DNA of 64,000 nucleotides from Hymenobacter setariae. Its GTDB lineage: Bacteria > Bacteroidota > Bacteroidia > Cytophagales > Hymenobacteraceae. Positions 8,759 through 16,864 of this stretch are shown piece after piece. The position numbers and the translations under genes were made by a program. The notes below the pieces were generated by a model. It was not told the origin of the DNA. It searched no databases and was given only the letters and a program-made list of their open reading frames with translations. Positions within the stretch are counted from its first letter, which is position 1. Every line of letters begins with the position of its first letter. The stretch covers positions 469,700 through 533,699 of the forward strand of contig NZ_VMRJ01000004.1 in NCBI RefSeq assembly GCF_007713685.1, written 5' to 3'.

Positions 8759-9436
8759 ATGAATACGTACGCAAAAACTGCTGTCGTCACAGGTGCTAAT
8801 AGCGGCATCGGCCTAGCCCTCACCCAAAAACTGTTAGCCGAGGGCTACCAGGTTATTGCTACAGCGCGTTCAGGCCAGATAGACAGTCTGCAAAACACCA
8901 ATCTTACAGTGATTCCTTTAGATATCACTGATGCGGCTAGCATTGAGCAAACTGTGGCTCACATTGGTCAATTAGCGCAGCGCATTGACTTACTAATTAA
9001 TAATGCTGGAATTGCCCCCGATGTAATGAGTATGGCGGCGCCTGACCGCATGTTATTTCGTGACACATTTGCCACCAACGTGGACGGGACTATTTTCTTC
9101 ACCGAGCCGATGTTAGCACTGCTCAATGATGGGGCTCAGGTGGTCTTTATCTCCTCCACTATGGGCTTGCCCAGCCACGCTGGCCCTAACGGCACGGCCT
9201 ACCGCCTCTCGAAAGCGGCTGTGAATATGTACGCCGCAATGCTGGCCCAGCGGGTAGCAGACCGTCACATCCGCGTCACGCCTATGCACCCAGGCTGGGT
9301 ACAAACCCGCATGGGCGGCAGTGCGGCCCCCTTCACACCGGAGCAGGCGGCTAATGGTATTTTTCGCGGCATCCGAGCGAACCTCGAAAGCGGCCGGTTC
9401 TGGAACGCAGAAAATGACGCTGTAATAGCTTATTAA
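8759..9436 (+). CDS. SDR-family oxidoreductase
   Basis: A 225-residue short-chain dehydrogenase with cofactor motif TGANSGIG at residues 11-18, NNAG at 81-84, catalytic Ser132/133, and Tyr148-Lys152 (YRLSK). HPGWVQTRMGG follows at the usual place for the substrate-binding loop. Closest in style to NAD(P)-dependent SDRs of the C-factor/sniffer-like group; substrate unknown. The 211-bp spacer before it holds no recognisable gene and ends in a T-rich, AT-rich stretch that may contain its promoter. The 278-bp spacer after it also shows no gene. Confidence 0.85.
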   Translation: MNTYAKTAVVTGANSGIGLALTQKLLAEGYQVIATARSGQIDSLQNTNLTVIPLDITDAASIEQTVAHIGQLAQRIDLLINNAGIAPDVMSMAAPDRMLFRDTFATNVDGTIFFTEPMLALLNDGAQVVFISSTMGLPSHAGPNGTAYRLSKAAVNMYAAMLAQRVADRHIRVTPMHPGWVQTRMGGSAAPFTPEQAANGIFRGIRANLESGRFWNAENDAVIAY

Positions 9437-9679
9437 CAAGTAACGTGAGGATGGTACAGAATCCGCTCGGCTATTGGGATGGCATGATGCCGGGCGCAGA
9501 AATTCCTAGGTTGTAGCCGATTGGCCACGACCCATAATGGATAACCTGCCTCACTACTTGCCGTCTCCGAAGCTGTTGCTCCGGATTTGCGGCCTGGTGT
9601 ACAATCAATAACGCGTGCACAGGCGGCTTGGCTGCCCGCACCTTTCTTTCAAGTTAATAGCTGCCTTAACCAGCATCTT

Positions 9680-9699
9680 GCCCTAGCTAGATAGGGCAG
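9680..9699. repeat. Small hairpin just before the CdtB-like gene
   Basis: Six-base arms TGCCCT/AGGGCA around an eight-base centre, 15 bp upstream of the ATG at 9715. It could shape the leader of the next gene. Support is limited to the symmetry and position. Confidence 0.3.
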
Positions 9700-9714
9700 A
9701 CTACCGCGTTAGCT

Positions 9715-12123
9715 ATGTTCATATTCTCTTGCAGGTTGACACGCTTGGTTTTATCACTAGCCACGTACTTCATTCCTTTTAACTTATCAGTTGGGGCATA
9801 CAAAAGTTCGGCTACCCCAAGTGTAACACTCCTCAGTCCGACGGCTATTATTGAGCAAGTCTCGCTGGTCACCTACAATATGCAGGGCGGCTCCGCGGGA
9901 AACGTAGACAAATGGAACGCCGACGTGCTGCCGCTATCGCTCACGCACGACGTAGTGGCGTTGCAGGAAGCGGGGTCGGCTCCACCAGCAAGTAGCGTCG
10001 AAGTAGGCCGTTATAACACGCCCGAGGGCACAGTTAGGGTCACGTCGTGGAATATTGGCACCGGTAGCAGGGTAAACGTCCGCTACGTGTATTTTCTCAC
10101 TACTGACCCGACCGGCAACCGCGTCAACCTGGCCTTGGTAACTAAACACGTGCCTGATAACTGGCAGACGGTACCTCCCGGTATCACCGGCGTCAGCCGT
10201 GGGGCCTTGGGCGTACAGCTCGGCGCTGCGTGGTACTACACCCTGCACGGACTGTCAGGCAACGGCAACGATGACGCGAATCTGCTTCACAACATCGAGG
10301 CAGCGTCCGGAATATCCTTTTGGGTGGCGATGGGCGATTACAACCGTAATCCCTCAACCTTGCAGATTCCGCCTGGCTCAAAGCTGTATAACACAGGTCA
10401 GGCCACCCAGCAAAGTGGCGGTGAGCTAGACTACCTCGTTTCAAACGATATTATAGACTGCGAACACGGCGCTAAGGACAAAGAGCTGAGGGCGCGCACC
10501 ATGGGCGCCAAGTCTTCCGACCACTACCCGGTCGAAACCTTCGTGGTGCCCTGCCGGAAGACCGGCACCATTAAGACCTCGCTCCGGGTCATGCCGCTCG
10601 GGGCATCCATCACCCAAGGTCTTCGCAGCAGCGACGGCAATGGCTACCGCGCCAATCTCTATAAGGGCTTGGATGACCTTACGAGCGGCAGCCTCGACTT
10701 TGTGGGGCGCAAACAGGACGGCACGGCGAGCGACCCCGATAACGAGGGCTACGTAGGAGCGCGCATCGACCAAATTGCGGCCAAAGGGGATTGCGCGCTG
10801 CCAGCCTACAAGCCTAATCTGGTTACTATCATCGCGGGTACCAACGACATGGCTCAAAATTTTCAGGTTGCGGGCGCGGGTGCTCGCCTCGGCAAACTAA
10901 TTGATGAGGTGCTGCGCTACTCCCCGCGGGCTACTGTGTTGGTGGAGAAAATACCGCCCAACACAATAGACGACGCCATTAACCGCCGCATTACCGCATA
11001 TAATAACAGCCTGCCCGTAATAATTCAGGCGCACAGCAATGCGGGGCAGTACGTGCTGCTGCTCGACCCCGCCCTAGGGCCAGCTGACGTAGGCCCCGAC
11101 CACATCCACCCGACCGATGACGGCTACGCCAAGATAGCCGACAAGTTTTTGGAGGGTACGCAGCGCGCGGCGGCCCTAGGGTGGCTACGAGACCCCGAGG
11201 CTAATAATCCCAGTCAGTGCTTATCCTCCATCGTCAAGCGTGGTAACGACAAGCGCTGGGAAGACCATGGGATAATATTCTCGCAGCAATTTCCGCCCAG
11301 CTTCCGCTTCCGGTTTGGCGACGTCAACAAGGACGGCCGCGCTGAGTACTTTGTTTTCGATACTCGCCAAGGGTTTCGGTTCTGGTGGAATGCGGGGCCT
11401 ACTGGGGCTAAGTGGAAGCCCTGGGGGCTAGGCACTACCCGGCCTCCTCGCAAACCGGGCCTAGTAGGCAACCAGCTACGGTTGGCCCAACTTGATGACG
11501 ACGGGCGGGTAGACCTGGCCGCGGTGGACTTGCAAGGCCACCTCACGCCGTATACCTGGGACGATAAGAAGCCGGTGGGCCAGAAATTAGGCGGGCGCGC
11601 ACACACCGGGGGAGTATATTTAAAAGTAAAGCCCTTCCCCGCAACAACCGATATCGTATTTGCCGACCTCGACGGCGACGGTCTCGACGACTACCTGCTG
11701 GTTGAGCCGCGGGGGCGAACCAAAATGTTTGATAATCATGGATTTGTTCCAATTGGCGTACCAAGACTAGCAGATAGATTGGATTTTTTAGAAGCCGAGG
11801 CACTGCTGGCAGAGCCTGGCAAGTTTGTGCGAGAATATCGGTACGCTGACCTCAACGGGGATAAGCGGGCCGACCGAATCTTACTCACCGCCCACGGCGG
11901 CGCGCACGCATGGCTTAACACTGGGGTTCGACCAGGCGGCTTGGTCAGCTGGCGCAACATCGGCCAGATTGCAACTGACAAAAATGTACCGCCCAAAGAT
12001 GTACAATTTGTTGACATCGATGGGGACGGCAAAGCAGATTTCTTACGCGTAGGCTGGACCGGGATAGTGCACGCATGGCTTAATAAGCTTAGCCCTTCCT
12101 ACTTCAACACGTATCATCCCTAG
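9715..12123 (+). CDS. Secreted CdtB-like nuclease / SGNH hydrolase / FG-GAP (VCBS) repeat fusion protein
   Basis: An 802-residue exported protein (hydrophobic N-terminus, residues 1-30). Residues about 48-280 match cytolethal distending toxin subunit B and the DNase-I fold: VTYNMQGGSAGNVDKWN, then VALQEAG (Glu85), RVNLALVTK, TLHGLSGNGNDD (His178), AMGDYNRNPS (Asp208, Asn210), SGGELDYLV and SSDHYPVE (Asp269, His270). All catalytic positions are kept. Residues about 289-490 form an SGNH hydrolase: GASITQG (Ser298), EGYVGARIDQI (Gly348), AGTND (Asn377) and DHIHP (Asp462, His465), also complete. Residues about 528-795 carry FG-GAP/VCBS-type repeats with DVNKDGRAEY, DLDGDGLDDY, DLNGDKRADR and DIDGDGKADF. 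The predicted product is an extracellular nuclease or phosphodiesterase plus esterase on a calcium-binding propeller-like scaffold. Gene remnants flank it. Confidence 0.85.
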   Translation: MFIFSCRLTRLVLSLATYFIPFNLSVGAYKSSATPSVTLLSPTAIIEQVSLVTYNMQGGSAGNVDKWNADVLPLSLTHDVVALQEAGSAPPASSVEVGRYNTPEGTVRVTSWNIGTGSRVNVRYVYFLTTDPTGNRVNLALVTKHVPDNWQTVPPGITGVSRGALGVQLGAAWYYTLHGLSGNGNDDANLLHNIEAASGISFWVAMGDYNRNPSTLQIPPGSKLYNTGQATQQSGGELDYLVSNDIIDCEHGAKDKELRARTMGAKSSDHYPVETFVVPCRKTGTIKTSLRVMPLGASITQGLRSSDGNGYRANLYKGLDDLTSGSLDFVGRKQDGTASDPDNEGYVGARIDQIAAKGDCALPAYKPNLVTIIAGTNDMAQNFQVAGAGARLGKLIDEVLRYSPRATVLVEKIPPNTIDDAINRRITAYNNSLPVIIQAHSNAGQYVLLLDPALGPADVGPDHIHPTDDGYAKIADKFLEGTQRAAALGWLRDPEANNPSQCLSSIVKRGNDKRWEDHGIIFSQQFPPSFRFRFGDVNKDGRAEYFVFDTRQGFRFWWNAGPTGAKWKPWGLGTTRPPRKPGLVGNQLRLAQLDDDGRVDLAAVDLQGHLTPYTWDDKKPVGQKLGGRAHTGGVYLKVKPFPATTDIVFADLDGDGLDDYLLVEPRGRTKMFDNHGFVPIGVPRLADRLDFLEAEALLAEPGKFVREYRYADLNGDKRADRILLTAHGGAHAWLNTGVRPGGLVSWRNIGQIATDKNVPPKDVQFVDIDGDGKADFLRVGWTGIVHAWLNKLSPSYFNTYHP

Positions 12124-12186
12124 AGCGGCCACACCGGACCGCAATTAACTACGTTACTGCTACCCTCTATTATCTGCCGTCCTAGC

Positions 12187-12327
12187 GTGAAAGGCAACTT
12201 GAGCCGCCGCCACACGAGGCTGGTCGCTCAATTCGGTATGTTGCTCACCTACTCCAACCGCTTCTACCACCAGAATTTCCTAACGCGCCGCGCTCCCACT
12301 CCTGACCGCGCTGTTGGTTCACTTTAA
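12187..12327 (+). pseudogene. Remnant of an AraC-family regulator
   Basis: A 46-codon frame (GTG to TAA) reading LLTYSNRFYHQNFLTRRAP, which closely resembles the linker segment just before the helix-turn-helix domain in Bacteroidetes AraC-type regulators (LLxYxxRFYxRQFLTRR). Neither the cupin-like N-terminus nor the DNA-binding domain is present. It lies within the 374-bp spacer 12124-12497. The rest of that spacer is AT-rich, with a short inverted repeat (12380-12387 with 12403-12410) and a 10-bp direct repeat at 12439 and 12465. Confidence 0.55.
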
Positions 12328-12497
12328 TTAAGACAGTAATTGCTCAATAACTCTCGGTTGTATCCCAATTGTAACCCTTTGTATCCTAAAACCCTCGATT
12401 ATAGGATACATGGCTCGATGTAGACACTTCTATCAAAATACAAGTACCTGGCTTGCAATAATATTACAAGTACCGGGTATTAATAGCACTGTTTCTA

Positions 12498-12977
12498 TTG
12501 CACAAAAATGACCGTAGCCAAACCGACCCTGAGCCGTACAAGCGCCGCTTTGGCTCGGGACTGGTGCCGGGCGGGCGGCACGCCGAGCGCGCCGGCTACT
12601 ACCTGGCCCTGAGCCCCGATGGCCAGTCGTGGCTGCGGGCTGGGCGCTTTACCCCTACCCCGGCCGAGCTGGCGGCCATCCGGCAAGAAATTCACTATAG
12701 CAGCGACGAGTTTCACCGCCGCATCGAAGACCCCGAGCTACTGCGGCACTTTCCCAACGCGCTGGACATGAGCGCGCCGCAGCTCACACGCCCGCCCCGC
12801 GGCTATGCTGCCGATGACCCCGAACTACCCTGGCTCAAGCTCAAGAGCTTTGGGGTGGGCCGGCTCTTTTCGGATGAGGAAGCCCTAGGTCCCGATTTTA
12901 TCGACCGCGTGGTGGCGGGCATCGCGGCGGCCCGGCCGTGGGTTGAGTTCTTGAATACCGCGCTTCATGCAGAATAA
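12498..12977 (+). pseudogene. DUF2461 family protein, 5'-truncated
   Basis: The 159 codons match the C-terminal two thirds of DUF2461 (TIGR02453) proteins: PYKRRFGSGLVPGGRHAERAGYYLAL, then a LRAGRFTPTPAELAAIRQEI stretch and LPWLKLKSFGV. Family members are normally about 220 residues and begin with a FLxxLxxNNxxxWF segment and an RDVRFS motif before the PYK; those parts are missing. There is no in-frame ATG at the beginning, only a TTG at 12498. The sequence upstream is AT-rich and unrelated, so this looks like a gene cut at a rearrangement junction. A product could still be made from a downstream start. Function of DUF2461 is unknown. Confidence 0.65.
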
Positions 12978-12983
12978 AACGCC

Positions 12984-13047
12984 TGTCATTGCGAGACAGC
13001 GAGGCCTTAAGCCCCGTTTAGCAGCGATTATCGCTTTGCTGCCTCAC
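12984..13047. repeat. Degenerate TGTCATTGCGAG-type hairpin
   Basis: The left side starts with TGTCATTGCGAGACAGCGAG and the right side (to about 13047) is a diverged inverted copy, GCTTTGCTGCCTCAC. It appears to be a decayed relative of the perfect hairpin at 20116-20223. It lies between the truncated DUF2461 gene and the end of the kinase gene. Confidence 0.45.
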
Positions 13048-13071
13048 TATAACTTGTGTTGTTTGAACAGC

Positions 13072-13695
13072 CTAAAACAGCCCGAAGAGCTTGCCGTTAA
13101 TGCGCTCAATGATGGTGCCTAGGTCCTCGGGGCGCTTCACGTAGTCTAGCTCGTTTACGTCGATAATGAGCAACTTACCTTCTTTGTAGTTGGCAATCCA
13201 CTGCTCGTAATGCTCGTTCAGGTTTTTGAGGTACTCAATACTGATAGAGCTTTCGTAGTCACGTCCACGTTTCTCAATCTGGCCGATAAGCTTGGGCAAG
13301 TCGGCGCGTAGATAGAGCAGCAAATCGGGTGGATTGACGAGGCCTATCATGGTCTCAAACAGCGCGTAGTAATTCTGGTAATCGCGCTCTACGAGCTGGC
13401 CCGACTGGTGCAGGTTGGCCGCGAAAATGTGCGCATCTTCGTAAATCGTGCGGTCCTGAATCACGCTTTTGCCCTGCTGCACCAGCTCCTTGATGCGCTG
13501 GGTCTGGCGGAAGCGGCCGTTGAGGAAATACACCTGCAAGTGAAATGCCCAGCGGGGCATGTCGGCGTAAAAATCCTTGAGGTAGGGATTGTCATCTACC
13601 TCTTCCAGAAATACTTCCCAGCGAAAATGCTGGGCCAGCTTGTGAGCTAGCGTGGTTTTGCCGGCTCCGATGTTGCCGACGATGGCAATGTGCAT
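13072..13695 (-). CDS. Deoxynucleoside kinase
   Basis: A 207-residue dNK-family kinase that phosphorylates deoxynucleosides for nucleotide salvage. The P-loop GNIGAGKTT is at residues 7-15, the acidic EE pair at 31-32 contributes the general base, and DRTIYED at 81-87 is the family's DRS-type motif. Lysine- and arginine-rich ERGRDYE-like lid residues follow. The start at 13695 (MHIAIVG) places the P-loop at the family's normal position; the longer frame to 13767 adds 24 unlikely residues. A -7 box lies 41 bp upstream. The specificity (dA, dC or dG) cannot be decided. Confidence 0.88.
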   Translation of the reverse strand: MHIAIVGNIGAGKTTLAHKLAQHFRWEVFLEEVDDNPYLKDFYADMPRWAFHLQVYFLNGRFRQTQRIKELVQQGKSVIQDRTIYEDAHIFAANLHQSGQLVERDYQNYYALFETMIGLVNPPDLLLYLRADLPKLIGQIEKRGRDYESSISIEYLKNLNEHYEQWIANYKEGKLLIIDVNELDYVKRPEDLGTIIERINGKLFGLF

Positions 13696-13735
13696 AACGC
13701 GAGTGGTCCTGATAGAACTAAGCAGTACAGAACCA

Positions 13736-13743
13736 CAAAGGTA
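13736..13743 (-). promoter_or_regulatory. Candidate -7 box (TACCTTTG) for the deoxynucleoside kinase
   Basis: The minus strand reads TACCTTTG, a perfect match to TAnnTTTG, 41 bp before the kinase start codon. No clear -33 element is visible. Confidence 0.45.
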
Positions 13744-13815
13744 GGGCTGCCGGGGTAGCCTCGGCACTAGGCACGGTACCTAGGGCTGGGGCCGCACCCG
13801 GCAGCAACGCTAGCC

Positions 13816-14301
13816 CTATTTTACATTAACATTCTTTTCGTCAAGCTTTTGATTGACTTTACGGGCGCCTTGCAAGGTCCGAAACTCGCCCTGCCACGAC
13901 CGAATGCGAATGCGGTCTTCCATGTCAATGCCGGTGCGCACCACTTCGTAGCGGGCGTTGAGGCGGCTGAGGGCGTCGCTAGCGTTGGTCCAGTCGCGCT
14001 CGGTCCACTGGCGGCGCTGCTCGCGCACTGCGTCGATAAAGCGGCCGTAGAGGTCGGGCATTTCGTCGGCAGTGGCGCGGTTTAGGTCCACGCTTTCCTT
14101 GATGAGCGCGGCCAGACCAGCATCGGCATTGGCGCTAGGTTTGGCCGACTGGCTGGCAGCCGGGCGCGAGGCGGCGCTGGGCCGCGAGCCCGTGAGGTCG
14201 CCGGCTTGCTGAGCTTGGGCAGCTAGCGGCAGCGCAGCCAGCAGCAGGCCAGCTACTACCAAACGGGCTTCGGAAAAATAGGAATTGCGGGAAGGTGTCA
14301 T
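13816..14301 (-). CDS. Hypothetical secreted protein
   Basis: I do not recognise the family. The 161 residues begin with a signal peptide (hydrophobic LVVAGLLLAALPLAAQAQ, probable cleavage near residue 31), followed by a Ser/Pro/Ala-rich linker (about 38-60) and a mainly helical C-terminal domain with many charged residues (LYGRFIDAVREQRRQWTERDW, in part). It is probably periplasmic. The kinase gene lies downstream on the same strand with its own -7 box, so the two need not be co-transcribed. It diverges from the GNAT gene. Confidence 0.6.
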   Translation of the reverse strand: MTPSRNSYFSEARLVVAGLLLAALPLAAQAQQAGDLTGSRPSAASRPAASQSAKPSANADAGLAALIKESVDLNRATADEMPDLYGRFIDAVREQRRQWTERDWTNASDALSRLNARYEVVRTGIDMEDRIRIRSWQGEFRTLQGARKVNQKLDEKNVNVK

Positions 14302-14456
14302 GAAGAGAGAACAGAAAAACTGAAATAAGTACTATGGTCTACTTACCAAGTTGCGGGCCAATTTGCGCTAGTCAACGGCCAGCGGGCGCATTGCGTATGC
14401 CAAGTGGGGCGCAAAAGTCAGGTTTGTAGCCGACATTCGCCTAGTTTTTATAGTTT

Positions 14457-14978
14457 ATGTCGTCATCCGTTCCCGCCGCTCCGGCCGCGCCCCTGCACAT
14501 TCAGCCTGCTACTGAGCAGGATATTCCCACCATCATTGCGCTGGCTGAGGCTACTTGGGAGCCCACATACCGCTTCATTATTTCGAAAGAGCAGATAGAG
14601 TACATGTACCGCGTCATCTACACGCCAGCTTCGCTGCGCAAGCAGATGCGCGACCAACATCATGCCTTTTTGCTGGCTTATGTAGAAGGCCAGCCCAGCG
14701 GCTTCGCCTCCTACTCCGAGAAGCCCGAGGGCGTGTACCACCTCAATAAAATCTATGTGCTGCCCTCGCACCAGGGCCAGGGCCTAGGTCAGCAGCTCAT
14801 CACGGCCGTGGAGCAAGCCGTGCGCGAGGCCGGTGGCCGCGTGCTAGAGCTCAACGTAAACCGCCACAACCCCGCCCTGGCTTTCTACGAGCGCCAAGGC
14901 TTTGCCCAGCACCGCGAGGAAGACATTCCGATTGGCCCGTACTGGATGAACGACTTTGTGCTGCGCAAGGACCTGTAG
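14457..14978 (+). CDS. GNAT-family N-acetyltransferase
   Basis: A 173-residue acetyltransferase of the GCN5 fold. The acetyl-CoA pyrophosphate loop is HQGQGLG (Q/RxxGxG/A) at about residues 108-114, followed by helix QQLITAVEQA and the C-terminal motif NPALAFYERQGF, which is typical of the family. A Pro/Ala-rich N-terminal tail of about 13 residues precedes the domain. The acceptor substrate is not evident. The CDGSH gene begins 36 bp downstream on the same strand. Confidence 0.88.
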   Translation: MSSSVPAAPAAPLHIQPATEQDIPTIIALAEATWEPTYRFIISKEQIEYMYRVIYTPASLRKQMRDQHHAFLLAYVEGQPSGFASYSEKPEGVYHLNKIYVLPSHQGQGLGQQLITAVEQAVREAGGRVLELNVNRHNPALAFYERQGFAQHREEDIPIGPYWMNDFVLRKDL

Positions 14979-15014
14979 CCACTTCTCTTACCTCACCAAC
15001 CCAATCCCATTTTC

Positions 15015-15245
15015 ATGGCTACTAAACTTACCGTTCTCTCCAACGGCTCGCTCCGTGTGGAGGGCGAAGATTTCGAACTCGTGGACGCTAAAGGCCAGCC
15101 CTACGGCCTAGGTGGCCGCCAGCGCATCAGCATCTGCCGCTGCGGCCTGAGCGCCCAAAAACCTTTCTGCGACGGCTCGCACAAAGGGCACTTCGAGCAC
15201 GACGCTACGGCGTTTGACTTGCCCGCGCCGAAGCCCGCAGTATAG
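15015..15245 (+). CDS. CDGSH iron-sulfur domain protein
   Basis: A 76-residue protein with one CDGSH motif, CRCGLSAQKPFCDGSH at about residues 37-52, giving the three Cys and one His ligands of a 2Fe-2S cluster. Bacterial members are small cytosolic proteins thought to act in redox or iron-sulfur transfer. The N-terminal strands (LTVLSNGSLRVEG) match the short CDGSH-type family rather than the mitochondrial mitoNEET type. A 40-bp palindromic terminator follows. Confidence 0.9.
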   Translation: MATKLTVLSNGSLRVEGEDFELVDAKGQPYGLGGRQRISICRCGLSAQKPFCDGSHKGHFEHDATAFDLPAPKPAV

Positions 15246-15256
15246 CGCCCCCTATT

Positions 15257-15296
15257 GAAAAAGGGCAGGCTGGTCGCGACCAGCCTGCCCTTTTTC
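15257..15296. terminator. Bidirectional terminator between convergent genes
   Basis: A perfect 40-bp palindrome (arms 15257-15276 and 15277-15296), with a GC core and A/T ends, lies between the CDGSH gene and the oppositely oriented PH-like gene. The T-run works in both directions. Confidence 0.85.
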
Positions 15297-15310
15297 ATTT
15301 TGTCAGCTGT

Positions 15311-15670
15311 CTAGATTGCTACCGGGCTGAAGAGCGCCACTACGGCCGCTGGGTCGGCCACTTCGATGATAAGGCGATTGTACTCTTCGTCTTGCAAGTC
15401 AATTACTACCGTGTTTTCGCGGTGCTGCACGTCGAGGAAAGTGGGCTTGTTGTCGCCCGTGCTATCAAAGTAAAACGTCCCCGCTTTCAATATACCAGGC
15501 ACGGAAGTACCCAAGGCACGTATTCCCCACTCTTTCGACGCTTCGGGGTCGCGCCGGGCACCTAAGATATTCGCCCGCGGAATGCGTAGCTCGCTGCGTA
15601 GTGCCCAGAGCTTGTGCCAGCCTTCTACGGTGAAGACTACCGTATCGCCTTGTTCTTGAATGTGTACCAT
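15311..15670 (-). CDS. Conserved hypothetical protein, PH-like fold suspected
   Basis: A 119-residue protein of alternating strands ending in one helix. The segments VEGWHKLWALRSELRIPRANI, GIRALGTSVPGILKAGTF and the terminal RLIIEVADPAAVVALF resemble an uncharacterised bacterial family that I associate with actinobacterial PH-like proteins (pattern of a G-I-R-x-x-G-T-x-x-P-G loop). No catalytic motif is visible. It is probably a cytoplasmic adaptor or ligand-binding domain. The comparison is from memory, so the fold is an inference. Confidence 0.6.
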   Translation of the reverse strand: MVHIQEQGDTVVFTVEGWHKLWALRSELRIPRANILGARRDPEASKEWGIRALGTSVPGILKAGTFYFDSTGDNKPTFLDVQHRENTVVIDLQDEEYNRLIIEVADPAAVVALFSPVAI

Positions 15671-15734
15671 AGCAATGAATGATGGCTTAGCTGTGCCACC
15701 TAGGATGAGTGCACTAGGTATATCGCTAAGCCGA

Positions 15735-16781
15735 CTAGGGCGTTACAGCGGCCAGCGTTTTGGGCCCCAGCATGTGCCAGAGATTGAGGCGCACTACGTC
15801 GCCCATCGAGTCGCAGTGGTCGAATTTGGTAGTGCGGTGATAGCGGTTGAGGGCCGCTTTTAGCTCGTCTACTTTTTCTACGGGGGCTAGCTCCTGGCGG
15901 CGCATTACATCGAGCAGGGCTTTGAGGCGGTGGCGCTCGGCGCGGGCGCGGCGGGCCATTAGGGTGCGCTCTTCGGCTTGGTACTGGCGCAGGTTTTCGG
16001 GCTTGAGCAGGCGGGCGCACATGTCCACTACGGGGCCGTTGTCCTTGAAATACTGTGGCATGTACATGATGCGGCGGCCCTCGTAGCTCTGCTGGTCGAA
16101 GTCGATGGCCCGCACCCGGTACTGCTCGTCCTCAAAGTCGGGCGTCACGTCGATGACGTAATTGTAGGCGCGCATGTCGCCGAGCAAGCGCGCAAAGCAG
16201 CGCTCGTTGAACTTCACAAACTCCTTAGCAATGCGCACTTGATTGAGGTGAGGCAATTGCAGGCGCAGCCGAATAAAATCGTCGCCCGGAATGCCCGCAA
16301 TGTGTTCTTCGATGAGCGTATTGCCGGTATCGACCAAGAAGTTCATCGAATTTGGCGATAGCAAATGCTCCAGCTCCAAGCCGTAGAGGCGCGAGGCATC
16401 GGCCTGCTTCACGTAGAAGTAGTCGTAGTTGTCGTTGAGTTGGTTGAGGATGCGCACCCGAAACGGATTGGAGTTGCCGAAGCGGCAGTAATCGATGCGG
16501 TCGGCCAGCAGGTGCTCAGTAAAGCTCAGGTCGCCCGCCGTTTTGAGCAGCGCATACACCTGCACTAGGCCCGCGCTCAGCTCTAGCAGCGTGTGCGGCT
16601 CGTAGAACACGGTTTGCCAAAATGTGTCGCGCCCAGTGCGGTCGAGCAGTGCAAACGAGTTGCTGTAGCGCCCTAGGTCGGCATAGCTCACCGGCAGCGG
16701 TGCCTCGCGGTCGTAGTCGCGCAAGTACTGGCGCAGAGCTGGCGTGAGCGGGTAGCTCGGCTTTTTGCGGGAGATGTTCAT
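15735..16781 (-). CDS. Conserved hypothetical protein with kinase-like motifs
   Basis: I do not recognise this 348-residue protein as a named family. Parts look like an atypical protein-kinase fold in the right order: YFYVKQAD (Lys125 as possible ATP-binding Lys), GLELEHL (possible helix C), LIEEHIAGIPG (hinge-like), LLGDMRAYNYVID (Asp202 and Asn207, catalytic-loop-like) and RAIDFDQQ (Asp227/Asp229, metal-binding DFD-like). The C-terminal third is helical, highly charged and Arg-rich. No membrane segment. A 76-bp hairpin separates it from the upstream ACBP gene. The kinase reading is an inference. Confidence 0.55.
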   Translation of the reverse strand: MNISRKKPSYPLTPALRQYLRDYDREAPLPVSYADLGRYSNSFALLDRTGRDTFWQTVFYEPHTLLELSAGLVQVYALLKTAGDLSFTEHLLADRIDYCRFGNSNPFRVRILNQLNDNYDYFYVKQADASRLYGLELEHLLSPNSMNFLVDTGNTLIEEHIAGIPGDDFIRLRLQLPHLNQVRIAKEFVKFNERCFARLLGDMRAYNYVIDVTPDFEDEQYRVRAIDFDQQSYEGRRIMYMPQYFKDNGPVVDMCARLLKPENLRQYQAEERTLMARRARAERHRLKALLDVMRRQELAPVEKVDELKAALNRYHRTTKFDHCDSMGDVVRLNLWHMLGPKTLAAVTP

Positions 16782-16784
16782 TCC

Positions 16785-16860
16785 TAGTGACTAGTTTTTA
16801 GTGGGTAGTGATTAATTGTCACTGGTTAACTAAGCACTAACCACTAAAAACTAATCACTA
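16785..16860. repeat. Inverted repeat (TAGTGAxTAGTTTTTAGTGG type)
   Basis: Arms at 16785-16810 and 16835-16860 are 26-bp inverted copies with two mismatches and a 24-base centre. The hairpin fills the entire spacer between the ACBP gene and the kinase-like gene. It could be an attenuating terminator or a small mobile hairpin. Confidence 0.7.
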
Positions 16861-16864
16861 AGAA

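Noticed and set aside
9437..9714. Possible small gene before the CdtB-like gene
   Set aside because: Only short frames without domain features; I treat it as spacer.
16301..16762. Long open frames antisense to the kinase-like gene and to many other genes
   Set aside because: The high GC content yields many antisense frames; they lack domain features, and the sense genes are better supported.
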